DNA of 64,000 nucleotides from Nocardioides massiliensis (GTDB lineage Bacteria; Actinomycetota; Actinomycetes; Propionibacteriales; Nocardioidaceae). Both the position numbers and the translations under genes were made by a program. Under the pieces are notes generated by a model. The model saw only the letters and a program-made list of their open reading frames with translations. It ran no database searches and was not told the DNA's origin. The stretch lies in assembly GCF_030811215.1 (NCBI RefSeq), contig NZ_JAUSQM010000001.1, forward strand, positions 2,666,001-2,730,000. The letters run 5' to 3'. The first letter of the stretch is position 1, and every line of letters begins with the position of its first letter. Shown here one piece after another: positions 23,277-32,634 of this stretch.

Positions 23277-24488
23277 ATGTCCGTCGTCCTCGGCGTCAGC
23301 GGAGGCATCGCTGCCTACAAGGCGTGCGAGGTGCTCCGTCGGCTGACGGAGTCGGGGCACGACGTGACCGTCGTCCCTACGGCCGCTGCGCTGGAGTTCG
23401 TCGGCGCACCGACCTGGGCGGCGCTGTCGGGCAAGCCGGTGGCGTCGGACGTGTGGTCCGACGTCGCCGCGGTCCCGCACGTCCGCATCGGCCAGGGGGC
23501 CGACCTGGTGCTCGTCGCGCCGGCGACCGCCGACCTGTTGGCGAAAGCCGCGCACGGCCTTGCCGACGACCTGCTCACCAACACGCTGCTCACGGCACGC
23601 TGCCCGGTCGTCATGGCCCCGGCGATGCACACCGAGATGTGGGAGCATCCGGCGACCCAGGCCAACGTCGCCCTGCTGCGCGAGCGCGGGGTGATCGTCT
23701 TGGAGCCCGCAGTCGGACGTCTCACCGGCGCCGACAGCGGCAAGGGCCGGTTGCCCGAGCCCGCGGAGATCTTCGCCGCGGCGCTCGACGTGCTCGAGCG
23801 CTCCGCCGTCGCCCCGCTCGAGCGTGACCTGGCCGGTCGTCACGTCGTGGTGTCCGCCGGGGGCGGGCGGGAGTACCTCGACCCGGTCCGCTATCTCGGC
23901 AACCGGTCCTCGGGTCTGCAGGGCTGGGCGCTGGCTCGGGCCGCGGCCCTGCGCGGGGCCGAGGTCACGCTGGTCGCGGCCAACACCACGCTGCCGGACC
24001 CGTCGGGCGTCGACGTCGTCCACGTCGGCTCGACGATCGAGCTGGGTGAGGCCGTACGGGCAGCTGCGGCGAGCGCCGACGCCGTGGTGATGGCGGCCGC
24101 GCCGGCCGACTTCCGTCCGTTGGAGCGCTCGGACTCGAAGATCAAGAAGCCCGACGACGGCTCCGCGCCGTCGATCGCGCTGACGCAGAACCCCGACATC
24201 CTCGCCGGCCTGACCCGCGACCGGGTCCGCGACGGCCAGGTGCTCGTCGGGTTCGCCGCCGAGACCGGTGACGGGCAGCGCTCGGTCCTCGAGCTCGGCC
24301 GGGCCAAGCTCGCCCGCAAGGGCTGCGAGCTGCTCGTGGTCAACGACGTGAGCGACGGCCGGGTCTTCGGTGAGCCCGACAACGAGGCGGTCGTCCTCGG
24401 CTCCGACGGCAGCGCGGTCGAGGTGCCGCGCGGGTCGAAGTCCGCCCTCGCGCACGTCATCTGGGACTGCGTGCGCGACCGCTGGTAG
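23277..24488 (+). CDS. coaBC: Coenzyme A biosynthesis bifunctional protein CoaBC
   Basis: Joins phosphopantothenate to cysteine (CoaB, C-terminal) and decarboxylates the product (CoaC, N-terminal, FMN). The 403-aa product opens with VVLGVSGGIAAYKACEVL and has APATADLLAKAAHGLADDL. It has the CoaC motif PAMHTEMW, with His where E. coli has Asn; the His form is, from memory, usual in actinobacteria. CoaB follows with SAGGGREYLDPVRYLGNRSS and the DSKIKKPD lysine motif. Confidence 0.95.
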   Translation: MSVVLGVSGGIAAYKACEVLRRLTESGHDVTVVPTAAALEFVGAPTWAALSGKPVASDVWSDVAAVPHVRIGQGADLVLVAPATADLLAKAAHGLADDLLTNTLLTARCPVVMAPAMHTEMWEHPATQANVALLRERGVIVLEPAVGRLTGADSGKGRLPEPAEIFAAALDVLERSAVAPLERDLAGRHVVVSAGGGREYLDPVRYLGNRSSGLQGWALARAAALRGAEVTLVAANTTLPDPSGVDVVHVGSTIELGEAVRAAAASADAVVMAAAPADFRPLERSDSKIKKPDDGSAPSIALTQNPDILAGLTRDRVRDGQVLVGFAAETGDGQRSVLELGRAKLARKGCELLVVNDVSDGRVFGEPDNEAVVLGSDGSAVEVPRGSKSALAHVIWDCVRDRW

Positions 24489-24596
24489 GGCCGCACCGCT
24501 GCGCCGTACCCGCACCCCACGCCGTACACCTGCACCATCTCGCCGGGACCGGAACACGTTTCAGTGAGACGGCCCGGCGGGGATCACCATCCGCGT

Positions 24597-24602
24597 TAGG
24601 GT
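24597..24602 (+). promoter_or_regulatory. Probable -10 (TAGGGT) for metK
   Basis: It lies in the 166-nt coaBC-metK gap and gives a leader of about 45 nt. AGGAGCAGAG precedes the metK GTG. No SAM riboswitch fold could be recognised in this short leader. Confidence 0.4.
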
Positions 24603-24654
24603 CGCCCAGACATGGACTGGGTGCAGCCCTTCGACACCACAGGAGCAGAGCAAC

Positions 24655-25851
24655 GTGGCAGGACGACTTTTCACCTCGGAGTCGGTGACTGAGGGTCACC
24701 CCGACAAGATCGCCGACCAGATCAGCGACACCGTCCTCGATGCGCTGCTCGCCGACGACCCCACCAGCCGGGTGGCTGTGGAGACGCTGCTGACGACCGG
24801 ACTCGTCGTCGTCGCCGGTGAGGTGACCACCAAGACCTACGCGCCCATCGCACAGCTCGTGCGCGACCGGATCCTGGAGATCGGCTACGACTCCTCGGTC
24901 AAGGGCTTCGACGGCAACTCCTGTGGTGTGCAGCTGGCCATCGGTGCGCAGTCGCCCGACATCGCCCAGGGCGTCGACGCCGGCTACGAGGCGCGGCAGG
25001 GGGAGTCCGCCGACCCGCTCGACCAGCAGGGCGCCGGTGACCAGGGGCTGATGTTCGGCTACGCGTGCGACGACACCCCGGAGCTCATGCCGCTGCCGAT
25101 CACGATCGCCCACCGGCTCTCCATGCGACTCTCGCAGGTCCGCAAGGACGGCACGCTGGCCTACCTGCGTCCCGACGGCAAGACCCAGGTCACCATCGAG
25201 TACGACGACGACAACCGCCCGGTGCGCGTCGACACCGTCGTCGTCTCCACCCAGCACGCCCAGGACATCGACCTGGAGACGATGCTGACCCCCGACATCC
25301 GCACGAAGGTCGTCGAGCCGGTGCTCGCGGAGTTCGACATCCCCTCCGACGGCTACCGCCTGCTGGTCAACCCCACCGGGCGCTTCGAGCTCGGTGGCCC
25401 GATGGGCGACGCCGGCCTGACCGGCCGCAAGATCATCATCGACACCTACGGCGGCATGGCCCGCCACGGTGGCGGCGCCTTCTCCGGCAAGGACCCGTCC
25501 AAGGTCGACCGCTCCGCGGCGTACGCCATGCGCTGGGTCGCCAAGAACGTCGTCGCCGCCGGCCTCGCGAGCCGCTGCGAGGTCCAGGTCGCCTACGCCA
25601 TCGGCAAGGCCCAGCCGGTCGGGTTCTACGTCGACTGCTTCGGCACCGAGACCGTCCCGGTCGCCTCCATCCAGAAGGCCGTCCTCGAGGTCTTCGACCT
25701 GCGCCCCGCCGCGATCATCCGCGACCTCGACCTGCTGCGCCCGATCTACGCCCAGACCGCCGCCTACGGCCACTTCGGCCGTGAGCTGCCCGACTTCACC
25801 TGGGAGCGCACCGACCGCGTCGACGCGCTCAAGGCCGCCGTCGGGGTCTGA
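24655..25851 (+). CDS. metK: S-adenosylmethionine synthase
   Basis: Forms SAM from methionine and ATP. The 398-aa product begins [21 protein letters not shown] with the active-site His/Asp/Lys. It contains the hexapeptide [11 protein letters not shown], the P-loop-like [19 protein letters not shown] and the C-terminal HFGRE. GTG start with AGGAG upstream. Followed by the nested palindromic block described separately. Confidence 0.97.
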   Translation: MAGRLFTSESVTEGHPDKIADQISDTVLDALLADDPTSRVAVETLLTTGLVVVAGEVTTKTYAPIAQLVRDRILEIGYDSSVKGFDGNSCGVQLAIGAQSPDIAQGVDAGYEARQGESADPLDQQGAGDQGLMFGYACDDTPELMPLPITIAHRLSMRLSQVRKDGTLAYLRPDGKTQVTIEYDDDNRPVRVDTVVVSTQHAQDIDLETMLTPDIRTKVVEPVLAEFDIPSDGYRLLVNPTGRFELGGPMGDAGLTGRKIIIDTYGGMARHGGGAFSGKDPSKVDRSAAYAMRWVAKNVVAAGLASRCEVQVAYAIGKAQPVGFYVDCFGTETVPVASIQKAVLEVFDLRPAAIIRDLDLLRPIYAQTAAYGHFGRELPDFTWERTDRVDALKAAVGV

Positions 25852-25857
25852 GACCAC

Positions 25858-25990
25858 CCACCGTGTAGACGTTCCTGCGCAACACGCCGGCTGGAACATC
25901 TACACAGCGGTGGTTTCGCTACACGTGTAGCGAAGTTGTCACTGTGTATGCGTTCTCGTCGGCGTGTCACGCAGAAACGTGTACGCAGTG
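25858..25990. repeat. Nested palindromic block between metK and priA
   Basis: Three palindromes lie in a mirrored arrangement. Left (25858-25913): arms CCACCGTGTAGACGTTCC and GGAACATCTACAC...GGTGG around a 17-nt loop. Centre (25915-25934): the perfect 20-bp palindrome TTCGCTACACGTGTAGCGAA. Right (25940-25990): arms CACTGTGTATGCGTTCT and AGAAACGTGTACGCAGTG, with an inner GCGTG-T-CACGC. The reverse complement of the right unit matches the left unit at roughly 31 of 43 positions by eye, so the block is one large imperfect inverted repeat centred near 25924/25925. No ORF lies in it. Confidence 0.8.
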
Positions 25991-26068
25991 GGACGCGTGG
26001 GACGTTCGGAGCGCTGCCGGGGATGAGCGCGTACGGCGGTGTCGGCCCGGGTTGGTAGGAATGCCCCC

Positions 26069-28123
26069 GTGACCACGACGCCCGGCCCCGAGGAGCAGCC
26101 CGCGCTGCTGCCCGACCTCGCCCGGGCCGCGGTACGCCGATCGCGGGCGGAGCAGCCGGCGAAGGCCGTGCCCGCGACGAAGGCCGCGGAGGTGGACCCG
26201 GTCGCCCGGGTCCTGGTGGAGGTGCCGCTGGCGCACCTCGACCGGCCCTTCGACTACCTCGTGCCCGAGGCGATGGCCGACAGCGCGGTGCCGGGGGCGC
26301 GGGTGAAGGTGCGCTTCGCCGGCCAGGACCTCGACGGGTTCGTGATCGAGCGGCTGCCGCGCTCGGAGCACGAGGGTCGACTCGCGCCGCTGCGCCGCGT
26401 GGTGAGCGCCGAGCCGGTGCTGACCCCCGAGGTCGCCCGGCTCTGTGAAGCCGTCGCGCAGCGCTACGCCGGCACCGTCTCCGACGTCCTACGCCTGGCC
26501 GTCCCGCCGCGGCACGCCACGACCGAGAAGAAGGAGCCGGTCCCGCCGGCGCCCGCCCCGGCCCCGCTCGACGACCCCGGGCCGTGGGCGGCCTACGACG
26601 GCGGCGCGGCGCTGCTCGAGGCCCTCGCGCGGTCCGCGGCGCCCCGCGCCGTCTGGACCGCCGCGCCCGCCGAGGACTGGCCGACCGCGCTGGCGCTCGC
26701 GGCCCGGGCGACGGCGGCCGCGGGTCGAGACGTCGTGCTCTGCGTCCCCGACGCTCGCGACGTCGACCGCCTCGACGCCGCCCTGCGGACCGTCCTCGGC
26801 CCCGACCAGCACGTCGTCCTCACCGCCGACCTCGGTCCCGCGCGCCGCTACGCCGCCTACCTCGCGGCGCTGCGCGGTCAGGTCCGGGTCGTCGTCGGCA
26901 CTCGCGCCGCGGCGTTCGCACCGGTGCGCGACCTGGGGCTCGTCGTGATCTGGGACGACGGCGACGACCTCCACGCCGAGCCCCGCGCTCCCTACCCCCA
27001 CGCCCGCGAGGTGCTGCTCGAGCGCGCCCGGCTGGCCGATGCCGCCGCGGTGGTGGCCGGACACGCCCAGACCGTCGAGGCGACCTACCTGCTGCGCACG
27101 AGCTGGGCCCGTCCGGTCGCCCCGCCGCGTGAGCTCGTGCGCTCGCGGGTGCGCGTCCAGGTGCCGGGTGCCAGCGACCGCGACCTCGCCCGCGACCCGT
27201 TCGCCCGGGCCAGCCGGGTCCCGCGCGTCGCCGCGGAGACGGTGCGCCGCGCACTGAGCACCGGTCCGGTCCTGGTGCAGACGCCCCGCCACGGGTACGC
27301 CGCCAGCCTGGCGTGCGACCGCTGCCTCACCCCCGCCCGGTGCACGCTGTGCGCCGGCCCGCTCCACCAGCCCGGCCGGGCCGCGCCGCTGCACTGCCGC
27401 TGGTGCGCCGAGCCCGCCGAGGCCTGGACCTGCCCGACCTGCAGCGGCCACGGGCTGCGGGCCCCCGTGGTGGGGGAGCAGCGCACCGCCGAGGAGCTCG
27501 GTCGCGCGTTCCCCGGCATCACGGTCCGCACCTCGGCGGGCGACCACGTCCTCGCCGACGTCCCCGACAAGCCGGCCATCGTGGTCGCCACCCCGGGCGC
27601 GGAGCCCGTCGCCGCAGCCGGCTACGCCGCCGTGATCCTGCTCGACACCTGGCTGATGCTCTCGCGCCCCGACCTGCGCACCGAGGAGGAGTCGCTGCGC
27701 CGCTGGCTCAACGCGGCCGCGCTCGTTCGTCCCGGCGGCGACGTGGTGGCGGTGGGCGACAGCGCCCACCCCGCCCTTCAGGCGCTCGTGCGGTGGGACC
27801 CGGCCGGCGCCGCCGAGCGGGAGCTCGCCAGCCGCACCGACACGCACTTCCCGCCCGCGTCCCGGCTAGTCACGATCACCGGCGAGGAGGGCGCGGTCAC
27901 CGGCGTCTTGGAGCTGCTCCAGCTCCCACCCGGCACCGAGGTCCTCGGTCCCGCGCCTGTGCCGGCGCCCCCCGGCGCCGACCCGGAGGTTCGCGTCGTG
28001 GTCCGCACCCCCCGTGCCGCCGGCGTCGCCCTCGCCGACGCGTTGCGCGAGGCCCAGAGCCTGCGCTCCGCGCGCAAGCTGCCGGCGGTCCGCGTGCAGG
28101 TCGACCCGGTGGCGCTGGGCTGA
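26069..28123 (+). CDS. priA: Probable primosomal protein N' (actinobacterial PriA, helicase motifs degenerate)
   Basis: PriA reloads the replicative helicase at stalled forks. The 684-aa product keeps the 3'-DNA-end-binding N-terminal domain (VARVLVEVPLAHLDRPFDYLVP). It keeps eight zinc-binding cysteines in two clusters: CDRC...CTLC (about 415-430) and CRWC...CPTC (about 450-468). The Walker A of other PriA proteins is absent (the region reads TAAPAEDWPTALALA) and the DEEH box reads IWDDGDD. This loss is known for actinobacterial PriA, so it probably acts without its own ATPase. The GTG at 26069 was chosen for TAGGA 9 nt upstream; the frame is open from 26039. Confidence 0.85.
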   Translation: MTTTPGPEEQPALLPDLARAAVRRSRAEQPAKAVPATKAAEVDPVARVLVEVPLAHLDRPFDYLVPEAMADSAVPGARVKVRFAGQDLDGFVIERLPRSEHEGRLAPLRRVVSAEPVLTPEVARLCEAVAQRYAGTVSDVLRLAVPPRHATTEKKEPVPPAPAPAPLDDPGPWAAYDGGAALLEALARSAAPRAVWTAAPAEDWPTALALAARATAAAGRDVVLCVPDARDVDRLDAALRTVLGPDQHVVLTADLGPARRYAAYLAALRGQVRVVVGTRAAAFAPVRDLGLVVIWDDGDDLHAEPRAPYPHAREVLLERARLADAAAVVAGHAQTVEATYLLRTSWARPVAPPRELVRSRVRVQVPGASDRDLARDPFARASRVPRVAAETVRRALSTGPVLVQTPRHGYAASLACDRCLTPARCTLCAGPLHQPGRAAPLHCRWCAEPAEAWTCPTCSGHGLRAPVVGEQRTAEELGRAFPGITVRTSAGDHVLADVPDKPAIVVATPGAEPVAAAGYAAVILLDTWLMLSRPDLRTEEESLRRWLNAAALVRPGGDVVAVGDSAHPALQALVRWDPAGAAERELASRTDTHFPPASRLVTITGEEGAVTGVLELLQLPPGTEVLGPAPVPAPPGADPEVRVVVRTPRAAGVALADALREAQSLRSARKLPAVRVQVDPVALG

Positions 28124-28137
28124 GCGGACCGGCCTCG

Positions 28138-28143
28138 TAGACT
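28138..28143 (+). promoter_or_regulatory. -10 (TAGACT) for def, leaderless spacing
   Basis: The hexamer ends 8 nt before the def GTG, giving a predicted start within 2 nt of the codon. No Shine-Dalgarno is present. Consistent with a leaderless def mRNA. Confidence 0.5.
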
Positions 28144-28151
28144 CCGCCCCC

Positions 28152-28697
28152 GTGGCCATCCAACCGATCCGACTCTTCGGCGATCCCGTCCTGCGGACGC
28201 CGGCGACCCCGGTCGTCGACTTCGACAAGGAGCTGCGCACCCTCGTCTCCGACCTCGTCGACACCATGCACGAGGCTGGAGGAGCCGGGCTCGCCGCGCC
28301 GCAGATCGGCGTCGGGCTGCGCGTGTTCACCTGGTACGTCGACGGCGAGGTCGGCCACCTCGTCAACCCCGACCTGACGCTGTCGGAGGAGACCCAGCAC
28401 GGCCAGGAGGGGTGTCTGTCGATCCCCGGTCTGGGCTTCGACTGCACCCGTGCCCTGTCGGTGGTCGCGCGCGGGTTCGACATGCACGGCGAGCCGGTCG
28501 TGGTCGAGGGATCGCAGCTGCTCGCGCGCGCCATCCAGCACGAGACCGACCACCTCGACGGGATCCTCTTCGTCGACCGCCTCGATGTCGCGACCCGCAA
28601 GGAGGCCATGCGCGCCATCCGCGAGGCCGAGTGGTTCGGTGCCCAGCCCCCTGTCGTCAAGCTCTCTCCCCATCCCACGAACGGACTCGGTTTCTAG
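28152..28697 (+). CDS. def: Peptide deformylase
   Basis: Metalloenzyme removing the formyl group from nascent chains. The 181-aa product has all three family motifs: GAGLAAPQIGV (motif 1), EGCLSIPG (motif 2, Cys metal ligand) and QHETDHLDGILF (motif 3, HExxH). The GTG start follows a -10 by 8 nt. Followed by fmt after 3 nt; together they start and finish the formyl cycle of initiator Met-tRNA. Confidence 0.95.
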   Translation: MAIQPIRLFGDPVLRTPATPVVDFDKELRTLVSDLVDTMHEAGGAGLAAPQIGVGLRVFTWYVDGEVGHLVNPDLTLSEETQHGQEGCLSIPGLGFDCTRALSVVARGFDMHGEPVVVEGSQLLARAIQHETDHLDGILFVDRLDVATRKEAMRAIREAEWFGAQPPVVKLSPHPTNGLGF

Positions 28698-28700
28698 ACC

Positions 28701-29657
28701 ATGCGCGTCGTCTTTGCCGGCACCCCCGAGGTCGCCGTCCCCGCCCTGAACGCCATCGCCGCCAGCAACCACGAGCTGGTCGGCGTCGTCACCCGCCCTG
28801 ACGCACCGGCGGGTCGCGGCCGCAAGCTCGTCGCCTCGCCCGTCGCGCAGCGTGCGGAGGAGCTCGGCGTCCCCGTCCTCAAGCCCACGCACCCGCGCGA
28901 CGAGGACTTCCAGGCCGAGCTGCGGGCGCTGGCCCCGGACTGCTGCCCCGTGGTCGCCTACGGCGCCCTCCTGCCGCAGTCGGCGCTCGACATCCCCCCG
29001 CACGGCTGGGTCAACCTGCACTTCTCGGTGCTGCCCGCCTGGCGCGGCGCCGCCCCGGTGCAGCACGCGGTCTGGGCCGGTGACGAGGTCACCGGCGCCA
29101 CGACCTTCCGGATCGTCAAGGAGCTCGACGCCGGCCCGACGTTCGGCGTCATGACCGAGCGGGTCCGGCCCACCGACACCGCCGGCGACCTGCTCGAGCG
29201 GCTCGCCGAGGGCGGTGCCGGCCTGTTGGTCCAGACGCTCGACGGCATCGAGGACGGCAGTCTCGAGGCCCGCGAGCAGCCGGCCGAGGGGATCAGCTTC
29301 GCTCCCAAGATCCTCGTCGAGGACGCCCGCGTCGACTGGAGCGAGCCCGCGGTCGCCATCGACCGCCGCATCCGCGCCTGCACCCCCGGTCCGGGCGCCT
29401 GGACCCTCTACGACGGCGAGCGCATGAAGCTCGGACCGGTCACCGTCACCGACGCGGCCGAGGGGGAGGAGCGGCTCGCGCCCGGTGTCCTCCGCGTGAC
29501 GAAGAAGGCGGTCTTCGTCGGCACCGCGACCACGCCCGTGCAGCTGGGTCGGGTGAAGGCGTTCGGCAAGAAGGAGATGGACGCCGCCGACTGGGCGCGC
29601 GGTGTCCGTGTCGAGTCCGGCACGGTGCTGGGACAGACGGCCGGCGACGTTGGCTGA
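28701..29657 (+). CDS. fmt: Methionyl-tRNA formyltransferase
   Basis: Formylates initiator Met-tRNA with 10-formyl-THF. The 318-aa product shows [28 protein letters not shown], and the catalytic Asn/His/Asp region [23 protein letters not shown] (quoted in part: [16 protein letters not shown]). The C-terminal tRNA-binding domain ends near [11 protein letters not shown]. Its last 8 nt overlap the predicted rsmB TTG start. Confidence 0.96.
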   Translation: MRVVFAGTPEVAVPALNAIAASNHELVGVVTRPDAPAGRGRKLVASPVAQRAEELGVPVLKPTHPRDEDFQAELRALAPDCCPVVAYGALLPQSALDIPPHGWVNLHFSVLPAWRGAAPVQHAVWAGDEVTGATTFRIVKELDAGPTFGVMTERVRPTDTAGDLLERLAEGGAGLLVQTLDGIEDGSLEAREQPAEGISFAPKILVEDARVDWSEPAVAIDRRIRACTPGPGAWTLYDGERMKLGPVTVTDAAEGEERLAPGVLRVTKKAVFVGTATTPVQLGRVKAFGKKEMDAADWARGVRVESGTVLGQTAGDVG

Positions 29658-30981
29658 CCGGCGCGGGGGCACGCGGCCGGTGGACCCGGCGCGGGAGGCG
29701 GCGTACGCCGTGATCCGCGCCGTGCACGCCGAGGACGCCTACACCAACCTCGCGCTGCCGGCCGCGCTCACGCGCCACGGCATCAGCGGCCGGGACGCGG
29801 CCTTCGCCACGGAGCTGGCCGCCGGCACGATCCGCCGCCGCGGCACCTACGACGCGATCCTCGCCGCCTGCCTCGACCGACCGCTCGCGAAGGTCGACCC
29901 GCCGGTGCTCGACGCCCTGCGGCTGGGTGCCCACCAGCTGCTGTCGATGCGGGTGCCCGCCCACGCGGCGGTCGGCACGACCGTCGACCTGGTCCGCAAC
30001 CACGTCCACCGCGGCGCTGCCGGGTTCGCCAACGCGGTGCTGCGCAAGGTCGGTGCACGTGACCTCGACGCCTGGGTAGCCCGCGTCGCTCCGGACGCAG
30101 CGAGCGACCCGATCGGGCACGCCGAGGTGGCGCACGCCCACCCCCGCTGGGTGGTCGAGCAGCTCGCGGCGTCCCTGGCCCACCACGGACGCGAGGGTGA
30201 GCTCGAGCAGCTCCTCGCGGCCGACAACGACCCCGCCAAGGTGACCCTGGTGGCACGTCCGGGCCTAGTGGAGATGAGCGAGCTGGAGGAGGCCGGCGCG
30301 GTCCCGACCGGCCGTTCGCCGTACGCCGCGACGCTGCCGGGCGGCGACCCGGGCAGCCTGCCGGCCGTGCGGCGCGGGCGGGCCGGGGTGCAGGACGAGG
30401 GCTCACAGCTGGTCGCCCTGGCGGTCGCCGACGCACCCGTCACCGGCGCCGACGCCCGATGGCTGGATATGTGTGCCGGGCCGGGCGGCAAGGCGGCCCT
30501 GCTCGGTGCGCTCGCCCGGCAGCGCGATGCGCACCTGGTCGCCAACGAGCTCCAGGAGCACCGCGCAGCACTGGTCCGCAAGACGGTCGCGCGCCTCGGC
30601 GACGCCGTCACCGTGACCGTCGGCGACGCGACGACGCCCGCTTGGGAGCCGGCGTCCTTCGACCGCGTGCTGCTCGACGCGCCGTGCACCGGCCTGGGTG
30701 CACTGCGCCGCCGTGCCGAGGCTCGCTGGCGGCGTACGCCGGAGGACCTCGCCACGCTCCAGCAGCTCCAGGCGCGGCTGCTCGACGTCGCGATCGCCAG
30801 CGTGCGTCCCGGCGGTGTCGTCGGCTACGTCACCTGCTCGCCCGTGCTGGCCGAGACGGTCGAGGTCGTCGACGCGGCGCTCGCTCGCCACGACGACGTC
30901 CGCCTCGAGCAGTCCCAGCAGCTGTGGCCGCACAGCGACGGCACCGACGCGATGTATCTGGCGCTGCTGCGCCGGTCGTGA
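29650..30981 (+). CDS. rsmB: 16S rRNA m5C967 methyltransferase
   Basis: SAM-dependent cytosine-5 methyltransferase (Sun/RsmB). The N-terminal NusB-like domain runs to about residue 140 ([22 protein letters not shown]). The catalytic domain has the SAM loop [17 protein letters not shown]. Both active-site cysteines are present: [13 protein letters not shown] (with PC) and YVTCSPV (TCS). The start is a TTG at 29650 overlapping fmt; a GTG at 29680 is the alternative and would still keep the domain. The def-fmt-rsmB cluster is widely conserved. Confidence 0.93.
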   Translation: MADRRGGTRPVDPAREAAYAVIRAVHAEDAYTNLALPAALTRHGISGRDAAFATELAAGTIRRRGTYDAILAACLDRPLAKVDPPVLDALRLGAHQLLSMRVPAHAAVGTTVDLVRNHVHRGAAGFANAVLRKVGARDLDAWVARVAPDAASDPIGHAEVAHAHPRWVVEQLAASLAHHGREGELEQLLAADNDPAKVTLVARPGLVEMSELEEAGAVPTGRSPYAATLPGGDPGSLPAVRRGRAGVQDEGSQLVALAVADAPVTGADARWLDMCAGPGGKAALLGALARQRDAHLVANELQEHRAALVRKTVARLGDAVTVTVGDATTPAWEPASFDRVLLDAPCTGLGALRRRAEARWRRTPEDLATLQQLQARLLDVAIASVRPGGVVGYVTCSPVLAETVEVVDAALARHDDVRLEQSQQLWPHSDGTDAMYLALLRRS

Positions 30982-31028
30982 CGGCTGGGCTCACGCGCGA
31001 GTTCACGGCGCCCCGTACGGTCGAGGGA

Positions 31029-31805
31029 ATGAGTCAGAAGCGAACCACGACCGTCCTCGGCGTCCTGCTGGCCGCCGCGCTGCTCGTGCTCTCCGCGTGC
31101 GGTGGCGACGGTGACACCTCGGCGGAGACGGAGTCCGCTCAGCAGGAGACCGAGCAGACCGAGCCGTCGCCGGACACCCCGGCACCCGAGCCCGACCTCG
31201 ACGACATCCCCGACGTGGTCGCCGAGGTCAACGGGCAAGAGGTGACGCGCGACGAGTTCGTCCCGGCCTACGAGGCCCAGTTCCGGCAGGCCGCCATGCA
31301 GGCGCAGATGACCGGGCAGGAGCCCGACGCCGATGCCCTGAAGGAGCAGACCGCCACCGTCCTGGTCAACACCGTCCTGCTGCGCCAGCAGGCCGACGAG
31401 CGCGGCATCAGCGCCTCGGCGCAGGACGTGCAGGGCGAGCTCGCGCAGCTGGCCGAGCAGAACCAGCTCGGCTCGGTGGAGGAGCTGCTCGCCGCCCTCG
31501 AGGAGCAGGGCAGCAGCGAGGAGCTCGTGCGTGAGCAGGTGCGCGACCAGATGACGATCGAGCAGCTGGTCGCCGACGAGGCGGGGGAGTTCGACATCTC
31601 CGAGCGGGAGCTGCGCCAGCTCTACCGCCAGCTCAAGCAGCAGCAGGGTGGCGCGGCCGGTGGCGAGGGGCAGCCGGAGTTCCCCGCATTCGCCGAGGTG
31701 CGCCCGCAGCTCGAGGAGCAGGCCCGCCAGCAGGAGCAGGGCCGCGTGGCCCAGGACCTGATCGAGCAGCTGCGCGAGGACGCCGACATCACCGTCCACC
31801 TCTGA
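31029..31805 (+). CDS. Lipoprotein with SurA N-terminal-like chaperone domain
   Basis: The 258-aa product has a lipoprotein signal: KR, a hydrophobic core TTTVLGVLLAAALLVL and the lipobox L-S-A-C-G at residue 24. An acidic Thr/Pro/Glu linker follows. Then comes a SurA_N-like helical domain (VVAEVNGQEVTRDEFVPAYEAQF) with long Gln/Glu-rich helices. No parvulin PPIase domain can be seen, so it is probably a holdase chaperone outside the membrane rather than an isomerase. The ATG at 31029 was chosen because it gives the signal peptide; GAGGG precedes it. Confidence 0.8.
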   Translation: MSQKRTTTVLGVLLAAALLVLSACGGDGDTSAETESAQQETEQTEPSPDTPAPEPDLDDIPDVVAEVNGQEVTRDEFVPAYEAQFRQAAMQAQMTGQEPDADALKEQTATVLVNTVLLRQQADERGISASAQDVQGELAQLAEQNQLGSVEELLAALEEQGSSEELVREQVRDQMTIEQLVADEAGEFDISERELRQLYRQLKQQQGGAAGGEGQPEFPAFAEVRPQLEEQARQQEQGRVAQDLIEQLREDADITVHL

Positions 31806-31864
31806 TCGGCGTCCCGCGGCGACCCGCGCCGGGTCGACGCCCGGGCCCGCGGCCGCAGGGTCGG

Positions 31865-32587
31865 TCAGTCGTCGAGCACGTGGCGCAGGTAGCGCTGCGG
31901 CGCCTCGAGGAACGCCCGCCAGTGCCCGACCGTCTCGAGCTCCTCCCACGTCGTCGGGCGCAACCCCCACGGTCCGACCTCGAGCAGCCGAGCGCCCGGG
32001 ATGGCCGCGACCACGGGGGAGTGGGTGGCGCAGACGACCTGCCCACCTCGCGCGGCCACGTCGTGCAGCACACCCACGAGAGCCAGCTGCGCCGAGAACG
32101 ACAGCGCCGCCTCGGGCTCGTCCAGGCAGTAGAACCCGGGGCTGTCGAAGCGGGCACGGAGCACAGCCAGGAACGACTCGCCGTGGCTCATCTCGTGGAA
32201 CGTCGGGTCGCTGCCCCCGATGGCCTCGACGAAGGTGAACCACCCGTGCATGGTCTCCGCGCGCAGGAAGAACCCATAGCGGCCGGTCCCGACGCCGCGC
32301 TGCAACCGCAGTGCGCCGCCCAGGGGTGACTCCGTCGGACGCGTGCTGTGGTGGCCGTACGCCGTCCCGCCCTCCGGCGAGAGCCCGTACGCCGTGGCCA
32401 GTGCTTCGACCAGCGTCGACTTGCCCGAGCCGTTCTCGCCGACCAGGAGCGTGACGCCCGGCGCGGGCGCGAATCCCTCCCGCACCACCTGCGCGACGGC
32501 CGGCACGGTGCGCGGCCACGCGTCCGCGGGGAGCGCGGCGGGGTCGTCCACCCAGGCGCGGACGACGGGTGGCTGGTCGAAGCGCAT
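31865..32587 (-). CDS. P-loop ATPase (AAA/SMC-like, ABC-type signature)
   Basis: A soluble 240-aa ATPase with Walker A VGENGSGKSTLVEAL (about 50-64), an ABC-like signature MSHGESFLAVL, Walker B FYCLDEPEAALS and H-loop CATHSP. It resembles small predicted ATP-binding proteins of the RecF/SMC/OLD-like group; the substrate is unknown. The ATG at 32587 was chosen because the minus-strand -10 TAGGGT ends 8 nt upstream (leaderless spacing); the GTG at 32596 would overlap that -10. Divergent from rpe. Confidence 0.8.
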   Translation of the reverse strand: MRFDQPPVVRAWVDDPAALPADAWPRTVPAVAQVVREGFAPAPGVTLLVGENGSGKSTLVEALATAYGLSPEGGTAYGHHSTRPTESPLGGALRLQRGVGTGRYGFFLRAETMHGWFTFVEAIGGSDPTFHEMSHGESFLAVLRARFDSPGFYCLDEPEAALSFSAQLALVGVLHDVAARGGQVVCATHSPVVAAIPGARLLEVGPWGLRPTTWEELETVGHWRAFLEAPQRYLRHVLDD

Positions 32588-32594
32588 GCCCCGC

Positions 32595-32600
32595 ACCCTA
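32595..32600 (-). promoter_or_regulatory. -10 (TAGGGT) for the ATPase gene, leaderless spacing
   Basis: Read on the minus strand, TAGGGT ends 8 nt before the ATG at 32587. It decides between the two candidate starts of this gene. Confidence 0.45.
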
Positions 32601-32620
32601 GGAGCACAACTGCCACAACC

Positions 32621-32626
32621 TAGGAT
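32621..32626 (+). promoter_or_regulatory. -10 (TAGGAT) for rpe, leaderless spacing
   Basis: TAGGAT ends 8 nt before the rpe GTG at 32635 and no Shine-Dalgarno is visible. It sits back to back with the -10 of the divergent ATPase gene, about 20 bp apart. Confidence 0.5.
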
Positions 32627-32634
32627 CGACGCCC

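Noticed and set aside
24489-24654. SAM riboswitch before metK
   Set aside because: The gap is short, the predicted leader is about 45 nt, and none of the SAM aptamer signatures was recognised.
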